Assembly (NCBI GenBank): GCA_003265975.1
Contig: QFBU01000004.1
Coordinates: forward strand, 1 to 64,000
Source: Candidatus Marinamargulisbacteria bacterium SCGC AAA071-K20
GTDB lineage: Bacteria; Margulisbacteria; Marinamargulisbacteria; GCA-2716485; AAA071-K20
Direction: 5' to 3'
Length of the DNA: 64,000 nt
Numbering within the stretch: the stretch's first letter is position 1; each line of letters begins with the position of its first letter. The notes under the pieces are model-generated. The model saw only the letters and a list, made by a program, of their open reading frames with translations, ran no database searches and was not told the DNA's origin. Of this stretch, positions 36,517 through 45,204 are shown one piece after another. Both the position numbers and the translations under genes were made by a program.

Positions 36517-36954
36517 ATGAATCCATACACAACACCCCCACATTCATTTGATCTAGGATCATATTTGAATAAACGAGCTAAAGCTTTGGGACTCACGTCT
36601 AGGGTAAAAACACCACCAGAACAAGCGAGAGCAAGACAAGTAGTCCCCAGGGCAAATGCAGGCGATGAGACTGGTCGTGCTAGTAGTACTACTCGTACTA
36701 CTAGTATTCCAATATCTATTTCAGAGAACCCTTCGTCCCGAGAACCAGATGGTCGATATACACAAAATTTTAGTAACAGGTTCTATTGTAAAATAGAAGA
36801 CGCTACAAAGGATTTTGATCTTTATGTTAAATTCAAAGTAGCTGGTATCAATCTGCTTTTACAATCTGTACGTCAAACCAATCATGTAGAAGAGTATGTA
36901 AATGATGATATGACACTTATTGATTTTTTAGAGTTTGTAGGGATTAAAACGTAA
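36517..36954 (+). CDS. Hypothetical 145-residue protein
   Basis: AGGAGC lies 12 bases before the ATG. Residues 1-85 are polar and probably disordered (rich in P, R, S and T, with repeated TTRTTS-type stretches); residues 86-145 look folded (RFYCKIEDATKDFDLYVKFK, then YVNDDMTLIDFLEFVGIKT). There is no signal peptide. The gene stands between two decayed genes. No family recognised; the disordered head plus small folded end resembles an adaptor or effector, but nothing supports a specific role. Confidence 0.5.
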   Translation: MNPYTTPPHSFDLGSYLNKRAKALGLTSRVKTPPEQARARQVVPRANAGDETGRASSTTRTTSIPISISENPSSREPDGRYTQNFSNRFYCKIEDATKDFDLYVKFKVAGINLLLQSVRQTNHVEEYVNDDMTLIDFLEFVGIKT

Positions 36955-37223
36955 GAACAGCCTTTCTTTCCGCATATGGATTACGCCCAACAACATAATT
37001 AATACCCTCAGACCAACCGTGTCTGTAATAACTGTTTCTTGATTGTTTGGTAATACAAACTGTCGACTTTTCTGCATTGGTGTATCCAATTCATCCCAAT
37101 TCCCAAGTTACTCCAATTTTTTGATTTGATGATGGGAATAGCAATAGACACAAACAACAGTACAATAAAAAGTGTATCTCCCACTATGCCATAGGCTAAA
37201 GGAAGGCACTCGGTAAATATCAC
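36944..37223 (-). pseudogene. Possible decayed membrane-protein fragment
   Basis: A minus-strand frame from a GTG at 37223 encodes a hydrophobic stretch (GIVGDTLFIVLLFVSIAIPI) and then KVDSLYYQTIKKQ to a stop at 37008. In the next frame the sequence continues as NSYYRHGWSEGINYVVGRNP and YAERKAVLTF to 36944. This suggests one gene with a frameshift near 37035. There is no ribosome-binding site. Nothing else is seen in 36955-37312. Confidence 0.3.
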
Positions 37224-37312
37224 GACTCTATTAATTATCCATAATAAAAAAAGGGCGGAATCTCATAGGAGTATCTTGTCTACTACGCTCGTTAGAAAAA
37301 TTGGATCTATGT

Positions 37313-38170
37313 TTATTTTCTTATGGGTATCTTCAAATACCTTGCGCCATTGGACTCAGGTGTCGGCAAGTTTCCAGCATCTATGTTCACCTGTAAGCTT
37401 TGTAACAACAATTTAGGCGCCTTTAACGTCTTGTCACGATCATCTCTATTTTTCACAAATTCTTCTTTTGTAATAGTGTCATTTAATTGAGGATTCAATT
37501 GTTTTTGCTGAGCTATTGTTGACTCATACTGAACCGCTCTTCCACCCGGTAAGTAGTCATGACCTACATACACTTTTGTTTGGTCAGGGATTGTATATAA
37601 ACGATTTTTTACCGAGTCATACATTTGCTCTGAACTACCTCCAGGAAAGTCACATCTACCGGTGCCATAGTCATGCATAAAAAGTACATCTCCTGTAAAA
37701 ACAGAGTCCTCATTAATATAATAAGATACACAAGCAGGCGTATGACCAGGTGTGTACAGCGTTTTTATTGAGAGTGAGCCGGCAGCCAGTGTAGAGTTGT
37801 CCTCGAGTAATATATCAAACTGAATACCATTTTCATTAAAGTCTTTAAAGTTAAAGACATGCTTAAACGTTTTTTGAACATCTTTAATTTTGGCTCCAAT
37901 GGCAATCTTTACAGTTGGATAGTCTTGTTTGATAAGTTGAGCGCCTGATAAATGGTCTGCGTGGGCATGCGTTTCTAGTATGTAGTGCAATTTCAAGCTA
38001 TTACTTTTTATAAAGTCAGTAGCTTTGTCGATAGACTTTGTAGTGTATTTTGATGAGGCGGGATCATAGTCTAATACAGGGTCAATTAATACAGCGTCTT
38101 TAGTCGTCTGGTCATACACTACGTAGGTTAAAGTAGATGTATCCTTATCAAAATATGCTTTAACATTCAT
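37313..38170 (-). CDS. MBL-fold hydrolase, persulfide-dioxygenase/Blh type
   Basis: The 285-residue protein has the metal motif THAHADHLSGA (about 67-77), TPGHTPACVSYY with a second His ligand, FTGDVLFMHDYGTGRCDFPGG with the bridging Asp, and VYVGHDYLPGG. The single-iron persulfide dioxygenases (ETHE1/Blh) have this arrangement and oxidise glutathione or Cys persulfide to sulfite. An AGGAGAG site precedes the ATG. It is first or last in a sulfide-handling cluster with TauE and a rhodanese, which supports this role over a generic lactamase. Confidence 0.88.
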   Translation of the reverse strand: MNVKAYFDKDTSTLTYVVYDQTTKDAVLIDPVLDYDPASSKYTTKSIDKATDFIKSNSLKLHYILETHAHADHLSGAQLIKQDYPTVKIAIGAKIKDVQKTFKHVFNFKDFNENGIQFDILLEDNSTLAAGSLSIKTLYTPGHTPACVSYYINEDSVFTGDVLFMHDYGTGRCDFPGGSSEQMYDSVKNRLYTIPDQTKVYVGHDYLPGGRAVQYESTIAQQKQLNPQLNDTITKEEFVKNRDDRDKTLKAPKLLLQSLQVNIDAGNLPTPESNGARYLKIPIRK

Positions 38171-38185
38171 TTTATATCTCTCCTC

Positions 38186-38986
38186 TTATAATAATTCTTT
38201 TAACACAATAAAAATCCCCATTACAAAAACAAAATAGGCAAAGCCCTTTCTCAAAACAGAAACAGGCACCCTTTTATTAAATATGGTGCCTAATAAAACA
38301 CCTACCATAGTAAACATTATAAAATTTAATAAAAAAGACCAATCAAAAACAAGCCCACCCAATAAATCGCCTAAAAACCCTGCAAAAGACTTAAAAGAAA
38401 TAATAACAAGAGACGTCGCTATGGCTTTTCGTAAGCTTAGCCTTGCCAATAAAACTAGAGCCGGGACAATAATAAATCCACCGCCAGCACCCACAAACCC
38501 TGTTAAACAAGCCATTAAAAAACCGCCTACAGATATTAGCAACAAGTCTCTAAAGTGTAGTGGCTTTTTGGTTTGGCTTGTATTACTAGACTCGTCTTTG
38601 GCTCTGAACATAAACCCAGAAATAACTAATACTAACATTGCAAAGAGGCCCATTATGACTTGATTTTTTTCTAGTGAAATTGAACCAATGGTCATTACCT
38701 CAGGTAACATAGGGAGAAAGTACTTTCTTGATATAAAAACGCCTATCATAGAAGGAATTGAAAAAAGTGCAGCAATTTTAAAATCTATTAGCTGCTCTTT
38801 ATAGTATTTCACAGACCCCAATAAGCTAGTTATCCCTACAACAAATAGGGAGTACCCTGTTGCCACTACCGCCGTGAATCCAAAAAAATATGCCAATATA
38901 GGGACAGTTAAAATGGACCCTCCGCCCCCTAGCAGGCCTAAAATAAAGCCCATTATTATTGCTAAAAGAGATCCAATCAGGTCCAT
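38186..38986 (-). CDS. TauE/SafE-family sulfite/organosulfonate exporter
   Basis: The 266-residue inner-membrane protein has about eight helices and the two TauE repeats, each with glycine-rich helix starts: GFILGLLGGGGSILTVPILA at the N-terminus and CLTGFVGAGGGFIIVPALVL in the second half. It probably exports the sulfite made by the neighbouring dioxygenase. It overlaps the rhodanese stop by one base and lies 15 bases before the hydrolase gene: a three-gene operon. Confidence 0.9.
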   Translation of the reverse strand: MDLIGSLLAIIMGFILGLLGGGGSILTVPILAYFFGFTAVVATGYSLFVVGITSLLGSVKYYKEQLIDFKIAALFSIPSMIGVFISRKYFLPMLPEVMTIGSISLEKNQVIMGLFAMLVLVISGFMFRAKDESSNTSQTKKPLHFRDLLLISVGGFLMACLTGFVGAGGGFIIVPALVLLARLSLRKAIATSLVIISFKSFAGFLGDLLGGLVFDWSFLLNFIMFTMVGVLLGTIFNKRVPVSVLRKGFAYFVFVMGIFIVLKELL

Positions 38987-39498
38987 TATTTATTCCAAGG
39001 CATTTTGCTTAGAACCTTTGTCATATAGCAATTTCCACTGAGTCCAGCATATAAAAGACCCAATCCAACCGCTCCCGAAAGAAAAATAAAGTGAGTATAT
39101 AAATAAACACTAGCCACAACACCCGTAAGTATAAGAGATCCTGCTATTACCATTACTTGTTGCATAATAGGCATCGACCATTTTTTAGTTCTAATTACCG
39201 GCAAGCCCTCTTTTATCCATTCTTGAATACCACCCTCTACATTTACTAAGTTTGTTAGTCCATGTAGGGCCAAATCTTCACAGACCATCTTGCTTCTGTT
39301 TCCACTATTACAAGACACATATACTCGTTCGTGCAACTTGAGTTCGTCTAAGTGCTCCATAATATTTTCGACAGGCAAATTATCCGACCCTTCAAAGCGT
39401 ACGGCTCTATTTTCTGCTGGCGTACGAATATCTACGACTTTAAGCGCCTTATTACGCTCCATTAATTCTCTAAGTTCTTTTACAGTTATTGTTTTCAT
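38986..39498 (-). CDS. Rhodanese domain fused to a DUF2892 membrane domain
   Basis: Residues 1-100 form a rhodanese domain with the active-site Cys in VYVSCNSGNRSKM and KVVDIRTPAEN. The rest (about 105-170) has two hydrophobic helices and the DUF2892 pattern (LILTGVVASVYLYTHFIFLS, then GNCYMTKVLSKMPWNK). It likely moves sulfane sulfur at the membrane. The ATG at 39498 is chosen because GGAGACAATTT precedes it; a longer frame from 39516 is possible. It is the first gene of the minus-strand sulfide operon. Confidence 0.9.
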   Translation of the reverse strand: MKTITVKELRELMERNKALKVVDIRTPAENRAVRFEGSDNLPVENIMEHLDELKLHERVYVSCNSGNRSKMVCEDLALHGLTNLVNVEGGIQEWIKEGLPVIRTKKWSMPIMQQVMVIAGSLILTGVVASVYLYTHFIFLSGAVGLGLLYAGLSGNCYMTKVLSKMPWNK

Positions 39499-39502
39499 TA
39501 AA

Positions 39503-39757
39503 TTGTCTCCTTTCATATACTATACACCCTATGGAGTAGCTGGCCAGATTGAGGCCATAAAAAAACAAATGGAAAATCAAGATGATGAGAACTGCCTAAA
39601 AGTATTACAACAGTTAAAAGCAAGCATAAACGCATTAAAAAAGTTTGGTGAAGCGTATATGTCTGAGCACTTAGAGACCTGTATTCAAAATGGAAAATCT
39701 CCAGAAGATATGAAAGATAACTTTAAGTCTGTTATTTCGGCCGCTTTTTCGCTTTAA
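39503..39757 (+). CDS. CsoR/CstR-family repressor, N-terminus probably deleted
   Basis: GQIEAIKKQMENQDDENCLK begins the DUF156 fold. The two sensing Cys are present: one in ENCLKVL, the other in HLETC, spaced as in CsoR/CstR. Context with rhodanese, TauE and a persulfide dioxygenase points to a persulfide sensor (CstR). Normal proteins have 15-20 residues of helix 1 before GQI; here the frame instead runs back into the operator sequence with no ATG. A TTG at 39503 (MSPFIYYTPYG) or the internal ATG at 39569 are the only starts, and neither has a ribosome-binding site. The gene may be inactive. Confidence 0.6.
   Translation: MSPFIYYTPYGVAGQIEAIKKQMENQDDENCLKVLQQLKASINALKKFGEAYMSEHLETCIQNGKSPEDMKDNFKSVISAAFSL
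39523..39538. promoter_or_regulatory. Probable CsoR/CstR operator
   Basis: TACACCCTATGGAGTA is an imperfect palindrome (TACxCCxTAxGGxGTA, 12 of 16 bases symmetric) of the G/C-tract type bound by CsoR and CstR tetramers. It lies 25 bases upstream of the rhodanese start and inside the 5' end of the csoR-like frame, so it would control the sulfide operon and the repressor. Confidence 0.5.
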
Positions 39758-39775
39758 AGAGGTTATATTAAAACC

Positions 39776-39806
39776 TTAACAAAACCTTAACAAAACTAAG
39801 TATAGT
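39776..39806 (+). promoter_or_regulatory. Pho boxes and -10 of the phosphate operon
   Basis: Two identical TTAACA hexamers (39776-39781 and 39787-39792) are separated by five bases, an 11-bp period, followed nine bases later by a TATAGT -10 (39801-39806). TTAACA-N5-TTAACA matches the PhoP/PhoB direct-repeat box of Bacillus type. It replaces the -35, as at activator-dependent promoters. The operon it precedes encodes its own PhoB and PhoR. Confidence 0.65.
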
Positions 39807-39852
39807 CCCTTAATAAATCATTGATATCCTTTTAAAAAACAAAGGAGAAAAA

Positions 39853-40944
39853 ATGAAAAAAAATACATCAGTCTTTACATTAACACTACTTGCACTACAA
39901 ATTGCTTCGGGGCTTATCGCTTCAGATTTAAACAAGAACGCCATAGATAACATTACATTAAAAGGGGATGTCCGATTAAGGTATCAGTCTGAATCAAAAC
40001 AGAATAGTGGAGATAGAACCAGAAACAGGATTAGATTTAGGCTCGGAGGAGAAGGAAAACTATCCAAAGAGGCGTCGGTTAAGTTTGGCTTAGCTACTGG
40101 GGGGACAGACCCAAGGTCTACAAATCAAACTATTCAAGACTCATTTCAAACAGCCGATATTCGTCTAGATTATGCCTATTTAGAAAATAAACTCTCAAAT
40201 GGACTCACCCTTTTAGGTGGAAAAATGAAAAACCCACTTTATAGACCCTCTGATTTATTATGGGACACTGACATTAACCCAGGTGGTGTCGCTGTAAAAT
40301 TTAAAAGTAAAAAAGAATCTCTTAAGTGGTTTGCAAGCGCTGGTTACTTTGTTCTTGATGAAAATAAGACCAACCCTAATGATCCAGGAATTCTTACAGT
40401 TCAGCCAGGGCTTGATTTCAAATTAAATCAAAGTACAAACGCTAAAGTAGCATTAGGATTTTTTCTAAGCCAAAATGTAGGGGGACTGGCACTTGATCAT
40501 TCTTCAGGTACAAATACGGGTGCTTCTACAGGGATTGAGAAAGAATTTTCAACAGTGGCTTTAAGTGGTCAGGTCGTCTTTAAAAACAAGTTTGGACTAG
40601 CCTTAATAAGACCGTTTGGAGAAATAGTGGTAAACACAAATCAAAGTGAAAATAATAAAGGTGCTATTGCTGGACTTGCCTTTGGAGACACAAAGGTTAA
40701 AAAGCCAGGCACCTGGCAATCAAAGTTAAGTTATAGATATCTACAGACCGATGCCTGGCTAGACATCTTTCCAGACTCAGATGCTTATGGCGGAGCAACA
40801 AACAGTAAAGGGTTAGAATTTACATTTAAATACGGACTGTCAAAGGCTACTTCTCTAGGCTTAGATATTTATAGTATGGACGTTAATAATGGGGCTACTA
40901 ACAAGCAAGACTTAATTCAAATAGATATTAATAGAAAATTCTAA
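39853..40944 (+). CDS. Outer-membrane porin of the phosphate operon
   Basis: The 363-residue protein has a signal peptide (about 1-24, cleavage after SGLIAS) and then alternating-residue beta strands rich in aromatic and charged residues (GDVRLRYQSESKQ, FRLGGEGKLS, ADIRLDYAYLENKL), ending with a terminal aromatic: DINRKF. This matches the putative-porin family PF16930. With pstSCAB directly downstream it probably brings phosphate across the outer membrane under starvation. It follows the Pho boxes and has an AAAGGAG ribosome-binding site. Confidence 0.87.
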   Translation: MKKNTSVFTLTLLALQIASGLIASDLNKNAIDNITLKGDVRLRYQSESKQNSGDRTRNRIRFRLGGEGKLSKEASVKFGLATGGTDPRSTNQTIQDSFQTADIRLDYAYLENKLSNGLTLLGGKMKNPLYRPSDLLWDTDINPGGVAVKFKSKKESLKWFASAGYFVLDENKTNPNDPGILTVQPGLDFKLNQSTNAKVALGFFLSQNVGGLALDHSSGTNTGASTGIEKEFSTVALSGQVVFKNKFGLALIRPFGEIVVNTNQSENNKGAIAGLAFGDTKVKKPGTWQSKLSYRYLQTDAWLDIFPDSDAYGGATNSKGLEFTFKYGLSKATSLGLDIYSMDVNNGATNKQDLIQIDINRKF

Positions 40945-40957
40945 AAGGAGAAAATGA

Positions 40958-42013
40958 ATGATTAACACTATAAAAAGCTTAACACGACTCTCTGCAATAC
41001 TAGGGCTAATACTGATAACACTTTCAGGATGTTCAAGTTCGTCAAAAACGGTTGAACTACAAGGTGCAGGAGCTACGTTTCCTTATCCGCTATACTCAAA
41101 AATGTTTGATGCCTACTACAAAGAAAATGATATCAAAATCAACTATCAAGCTATTGGCTCTGGAGGAGGAATACGTCAGCTTAAAAATAAAACGGTAGAC
41201 TTTGGTGCTTCTGATGCGTTTATGAGCGATAAAGCATTAGAAAAAACAAAAGGGACCATTTTACATATCCCGATTTGTCTTGGTGCTGTTTCTATTTCCT
41301 ATAACTTACCTGGCATAGATAAACTAAAACTAAGTTCAGATGTTCTTGCAGATATATTTCTTGGAAAAATAAAGAAGTGGGACAATGCTAGAATCCAAGA
41401 AATTAACCCAGGAGTAAAATTACCTAGCATCAGTATTGTAAGTGTTCACAGATCAGACGGAAGTGGCACCACCTTTATTTTCACTGACTATCTCGCAAAA
41501 ATAAGCAGCACGTGGCTTGATGTCGTGGGTAGAGGAAAATCAGTTAATTGGCCTGATGGATTAGGTGGAAAAGGTAATGCTGGGGTTGCGGGTATTGTAC
41601 AACAAACACCTGGCGCAATTGGATACATTGGTCACATTTATGCCATACAAAATAAAATGGCTGTAGCGTCATTAAAAAATAAAAGTGGTAGATTTATCAC
41701 CCCTTCTATTAAAACAGTATCCTATGCAGCTAATACGCCAATTCCTGAAGACACCCGAGCGTCTATTACTAACTCAGCTGCAAAAAATGGATATCCAATT
41801 AGTGGATTCACTTGGATACTAGTGTATAAAGACCAAAACTTTAACTCTCGGTCTAAAGAACAAGCACTACAAACAAAACGCTTACTAGACTGGATGGTTA
41901 CCCAAGGTCAACGTTTTGCTGAACCACTTCATTATGCACCTTTAACAACTGAAGTTGGAAACCAAGCAAAAGCAATCATTAATACAATGACATATTCAGG
42001 AAGCCCACTTTAA
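40958..42013 (+). CDS. pstS: Phosphate ABC transporter substrate-binding lipoprotein, PstS
   Basis: A lipobox (TLSGC, Cys 25) ends the signal peptide, so the mature protein is lipid-anchored in the periplasm. The phosphate-binding residues lie in GAGATFPYPLYSKMF, GSGGGIRQL, DFGASDAFMSDKAL and HRSDGSGTTFIFTDYL, the usual PstS motifs. Length 351 is normal. It overlaps pstC by one base. Confidence 0.95.
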   Translation: MINTIKSLTRLSAILGLILITLSGCSSSSKTVELQGAGATFPYPLYSKMFDAYYKENDIKINYQAIGSGGGIRQLKNKTVDFGASDAFMSDKALEKTKGTILHIPICLGAVSISYNLPGIDKLKLSSDVLADIFLGKIKKWDNARIQEINPGVKLPSISIVSVHRSDGSGTTFIFTDYLAKISSTWLDVVGRGKSVNWPDGLGGKGNAGVAGIVQQTPGAIGYIGHIYAIQNKMAVASLKNKSGRFITPSIKTVSYAANTPIPEDTRASITNSAAKNGYPISGFTWILVYKDQNFNSRSKEQALQTKRLLDWMVTQGQRFAEPLHYAPLTTEVGNQAKAIINTMTYSGSPL

Positions 42014-42918
42014 TGCTTAATCTGACTCAAAAAACTATCCGTTCGGTAGAACTCAAAGAGTCTCTTTTTAAAAAGCTACTAGTCCTTTCTGGGCTAGTAG
42101 TTGTTTTTTTGATGTCAGGTTTGTTTTTAACCCTTTTTACAAAGTCACTATTATCAATTAGTCACTCGGGCTTCTCCTTTTTAACTAGTAGTACCTGGGA
42201 CCCAGTGAAAGAAACGTATGGGGCATTACCCTTTTTATTAGGAACATTAATTACGTCTATCCTTGCGTTACTCATTTCGCTCCCCTTTTCAGCAGCACTT
42301 TCAATTTTTATTGGAGAGTACTTAAAAGAAGGTTTTTGGACGACGGTATTAAATAGTTCCATTGACCTTCTAGCTGGAATTCCTTCTGTAATATTTGGCT
42401 TTTGGGGGCTTTTTGTTGTAGTGCCTATAATCAGAAAGATCGAACTATTTTTAGGAATTATCCCTCACGGAGTAGGTATTTTGTCTTCGTCTATCATATT
42501 AGCTTTAATGATTATCCCCTACTCTGCGTCTATTAGCAGGGAGGTTATTTCGCTTGTGCCACAAGACATTAAAGAAGCGGCGCTTTCTTTAGGCGCTACC
42601 CCATTTGAAATGGTTACAAAAGTTATTTTACCTTACGCCAAATCAGGTATTTTTGCTGGCTTTTTAATGTCGTTTGGAAGAGCCATTAGTGAAACGATGG
42701 CGGTCACTATGTTAATTGGAAACTCAAATAAAATTCCAAGCTCCATTTTTAGCCCGGCTAATACTTTATCCAGCGTCATTGCTAACGAATTTGCAGAAGC
42801 CGCAGAGGCAGAATATTTATCAAGCTTAATAGAACTAGCACTTGTATTGTTTTTTGTAACTGCATTTTTTAGTTTAGTGGGTAGGTTTATTATTAAAAAA
42901 TGGATGGTTAACGCATGA
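42013..42918 (+). CDS. pstC: Phosphate ABC transporter permease, PstC
   Basis: The 301-residue inner-membrane protein has six hydrophobic helices and the permease EAA loop (IKEAALSLGATPFEMVTKVILP). The N-terminal segment with SISHSGFSFLTSSTWDPVKE and YGALPFLLGTLITS are typical of PstC. It forms the translocation channel with PstA. Coupled overlaps with pstS and pstA indicate one transcript. Confidence 0.94.
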   Translation: MLNLTQKTIRSVELKESLFKKLLVLSGLVVVFLMSGLFLTLFTKSLLSISHSGFSFLTSSTWDPVKETYGALPFLLGTLITSILALLISLPFSAALSIFIGEYLKEGFWTTVLNSSIDLLAGIPSVIFGFWGLFVVVPIIRKIELFLGIIPHGVGILSSSIILALMIIPYSASISREVISLVPQDIKEAALSLGATPFEMVTKVILPYAKSGIFAGFLMSFGRAISETMAVTMLIGNSNKIPSSIFSPANTLSSVIANEFAEAAEAEYLSSLIELALVLFFVTAFFSLVGRFIIKKWMVNA

Positions 42919-43751
42919 TCTACGACGCTTCTATACGCTATAGACTGTTAAAAGACAGATTATTTAAAATTAGCCTAGGGGTACTCTCTTGTATTTTATT
43001 AATGCCGCTATTATTTATTTTGTATTACATATTTATAAATGGCATTACGGCGTTTAGTTTTGACTTCTTTTTAGAGCTTCCTAAGCCGGTAGGCGAAGCA
43101 GGTGGAGGGATTTCAAATGCGATTGTTGGCACCCTTTTATTAATAGCCGTTGCGTCGACTATATCTATTCCATTTGGGGTCTTAATTGGTCTGTATCTAT
43201 CAGAAAACAAAACTGGGAAACTACCTGATATTACACGCCTTTGTATCGATACGTTACAAGGAATTCCATCCATTGTAATGGGGATAATTGCCTATACGTG
43301 GATAGTTATTCCTTTGGGATCATTCTCTCTATTTTCTGGCGCATTTGCCTTGTCTTTAATGATGATTCCCTTAATAAGTAAGTCGACCGAAGAAACCTTA
43401 AACTTAATTCCAGACGCACTAAAGGAGGCCGCTTATGCGCTTGGCGCCCCCTATCATACAACGCTTTTAAGAGTCATTATTCCTTCAGGAAAAAGCGGTC
43501 TATGTTCCGGGATACTACTTGGTGTTGCAAGAGTATCAGGCGAAACAGCTCCGTTGTTATTTACGGCCTTTGGCAACCCGTTTATGTCTGTTGATTTATT
43601 TAAATCGGTCAACTCGCTTCCTTTATTAATATTTAATTATGCAACTAGCCCCTATCAAGACTGGCAAAATTTAGCCTGGGGGGCGTCTTTATTATTGGTT
43701 TTATTTGTTCTAAGTTTAAGCTTAATTGCGAAAGTGGTGTCAAAAAGATGA
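42915..43751 (+). CDS. pstA: Phosphate ABC transporter permease, PstA
   Basis: The 278-residue membrane protein has GGISNAIVGTLLLIAVASTI, the PstA signature, and the EAA loop DALKEAAYALGAPYHTTLLRVIIP. RVSGETAPLLFTAFGN completes the PstA pattern. It starts with an ATGA overlap at the end of pstC and overlaps pstB in the same way. Confidence 0.94.
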   Translation: MIYDASIRYRLLKDRLFKISLGVLSCILLMPLLFILYYIFINGITAFSFDFFLELPKPVGEAGGGISNAIVGTLLLIAVASTISIPFGVLIGLYLSENKTGKLPDITRLCIDTLQGIPSIVMGIIAYTWIVIPLGSFSLFSGAFALSLMMIPLISKSTEETLNLIPDALKEAAYALGAPYHTTLLRVIIPSGKSGLCSGILLGVARVSGETAPLLFTAFGNPFMSVDLFKSVNSLPLLIFNYATSPYQDWQNLAWGASLLLVLFVLSLSLIAKVVSKR

Positions 43752-44512
43752 GTAAAAATAGCGTTGTGTTAGAAGTTGAAAAGTTAAATTTATATATTAA
43801 CGATCATCATATATTAAAGGACATAGATATTGCCTTTTATAAAAATAAAGTGACCGCCATTATGGGGCCTTCTGGTTGTGGAAAAACAACCCTTATCAGG
43901 TCCGTTAATAGACTAAATGACTTAATTCCTGGACTTAAATCTACGGGGTCACTGTCTCTTAATCAACAAAATTTACTAGAGCTGAATCCTATTCAAGTTC
44001 GACGAGAAGTAGGGATGGTATTTCAACGGCCTAATCCATTTCCTACGATGAGTATTTATGAAAATGTTTTAGCTGGATACTATTTAAACGGAATTAAATT
44101 ATCCAAAGACGACAAAGAAAGAATAGTAACCGAGTCACTTCAGCAGGCCGCGTTATTTGACGAAGTAAAAGACAATATTCATAGAAAAGGAACGTTCTTG
44201 TCAGGCGGGCAACAGCAACGGCTTTGTATCGCAAGAGCATTGGCGATGAACCCCAAAATCCTACTTTTAGACGAACCCACTTCTGCCTTGGATCCAAAGT
44301 CTACCGCAAGTATCGAACAGCTTATTATAGAATTAAAATCGAAAGTGACTATAATAATGGTAACGCATAATATTGGGCAGGCCTCGCGTGTGTCAGACTT
44401 TACGGCCTTTTTGTACCTTGGTGAATTAGTTGAATACGGACCCACACAAACCTTATTTACTAACCCCAAACATACAAAAACCGAAGAGTATTTAACAAGG
44501 AAATTTGGATGA
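43748..44512 (+). CDS. pstB: Phosphate ABC transporter ATPase, PstB
   Basis: The 254-residue ATPase has Walker A GPSGCGKTTLIRSVNRLND, the PstB-specific GMVFQRPNPFPTMSIYENV, signature LSGGQQQRL and Walker B ILLLDEPTSALD. It energises phosphate import. The stop overlaps the phoB start (ATGA). Confidence 0.96.
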   Translation: MSKNSVVLEVEKLNLYINDHHILKDIDIAFYKNKVTAIMGPSGCGKTTLIRSVNRLNDLIPGLKSTGSLSLNQQNLLELNPIQVRREVGMVFQRPNPFPTMSIYENVLAGYYLNGIKLSKDDKERIVTESLQQAALFDEVKDNIHRKGTFLSGGQQQRLCIARALAMNPKILLLDEPTSALDPKSTASIEQLIIELKSKVTIIMVTHNIGQASRVSDFTAFLYLGELVEYGPTQTLFTNPKHTKTEEYLTRKFG

Positions 44513-45204
44513 AAAAGAAACTATGTATTATTGAAGATGAAAAAGATATTGTTAGGTTAATCAGTTACAACTTAGAAAAAGAAGGATACGACATTATCAG
44601 CCTTAATTCTGGCGAAACCGCCTTTGAGTTTGTGAAAGAAAATCAACCAGACTTAATTCTGTTAGATATTATGATTCCAGGAAAAGATGGATTTGAGGTA
44701 TGCAAAGACTTAAAAGCAGACGCAAGTACAAAAACAATTCCTATCATAATGTTGAGTGCAAAAACTGAAGAATCAAATATCGTCACTGGTTTAGAATTAG
44801 GCGCCGATGACTATATGACAAAACCATTTAGTGTTGCGATATTAATCGCAAGAGTAAGAACCGCGCTAAGACGAGGCCATAAACAAGTTGATCCAGAAGT
44901 GAAAGACGAGTGTATACAGATTGATGCCGTAAAGATATTTCCAGACCGATACGAAGTCTATTTGGAAGACACGTTAATTAACTTCAATCATACCGAATTT
45001 CAATTATTATTGTGCTTAGCATCGCAACCAGGCAGAGTGTTTTCGAGATTACAATTAATAGATTTCATGAAAGGTGAAAGCTATTTTGTGACCCAACGTT
45101 TAGTGGATGTTCTTTTGGTGTCTATTAGAAAAAAACTAGGGACGTTTGCGTCTTATATCCACACTGTTCGTGGCGTGGGATATAAGTTTAAGGGTGATAA
45201 ATAA
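44509..45204 (+). CDS. phoB: Phosphate-regulon response regulator, PhoB/PhoP
   Basis: The receiver domain (1-120) has the acidic pocket IIEDE, the phospho-acceptor D53 in LLDIMIPGKDG, and K near 104 in TKPFS. A winged-helix DNA-binding domain (about 130-231) ends with DVLLVSIRKKLG and HTVRGVGYKF. Placement between pstB and a PhoR-type kinase identifies the role. It should bind the TTAACA repeats before the porin gene. Confidence 0.94.
   Translation: MKKKLCIIEDEKDIVRLISYNLEKEGYDIISLNSGETAFEFVKENQPDLILLDIMIPGKDGFEVCKDLKADASTKTIPIIMLSAKTEESNIVTGLELGADDYMTKPFSVAILIARVRTALRRGHKQVDPEVKDECIQIDAVKIFPDRYEVYLEDTLINFNHTEFQLLLCLASQPGRVFSRLQLIDFMKGESYFVTQRLVDVLLVSIRKKLGTFASYIHTVRGVGYKFKGDK

Noticed and set aside
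40703..40716. GCCAGGCACCTGGC palindrome
   Set aside because: It lies inside the porin coding region (codes KPGTW) and does not share the arms of the GGTGCC elements; probably chance.
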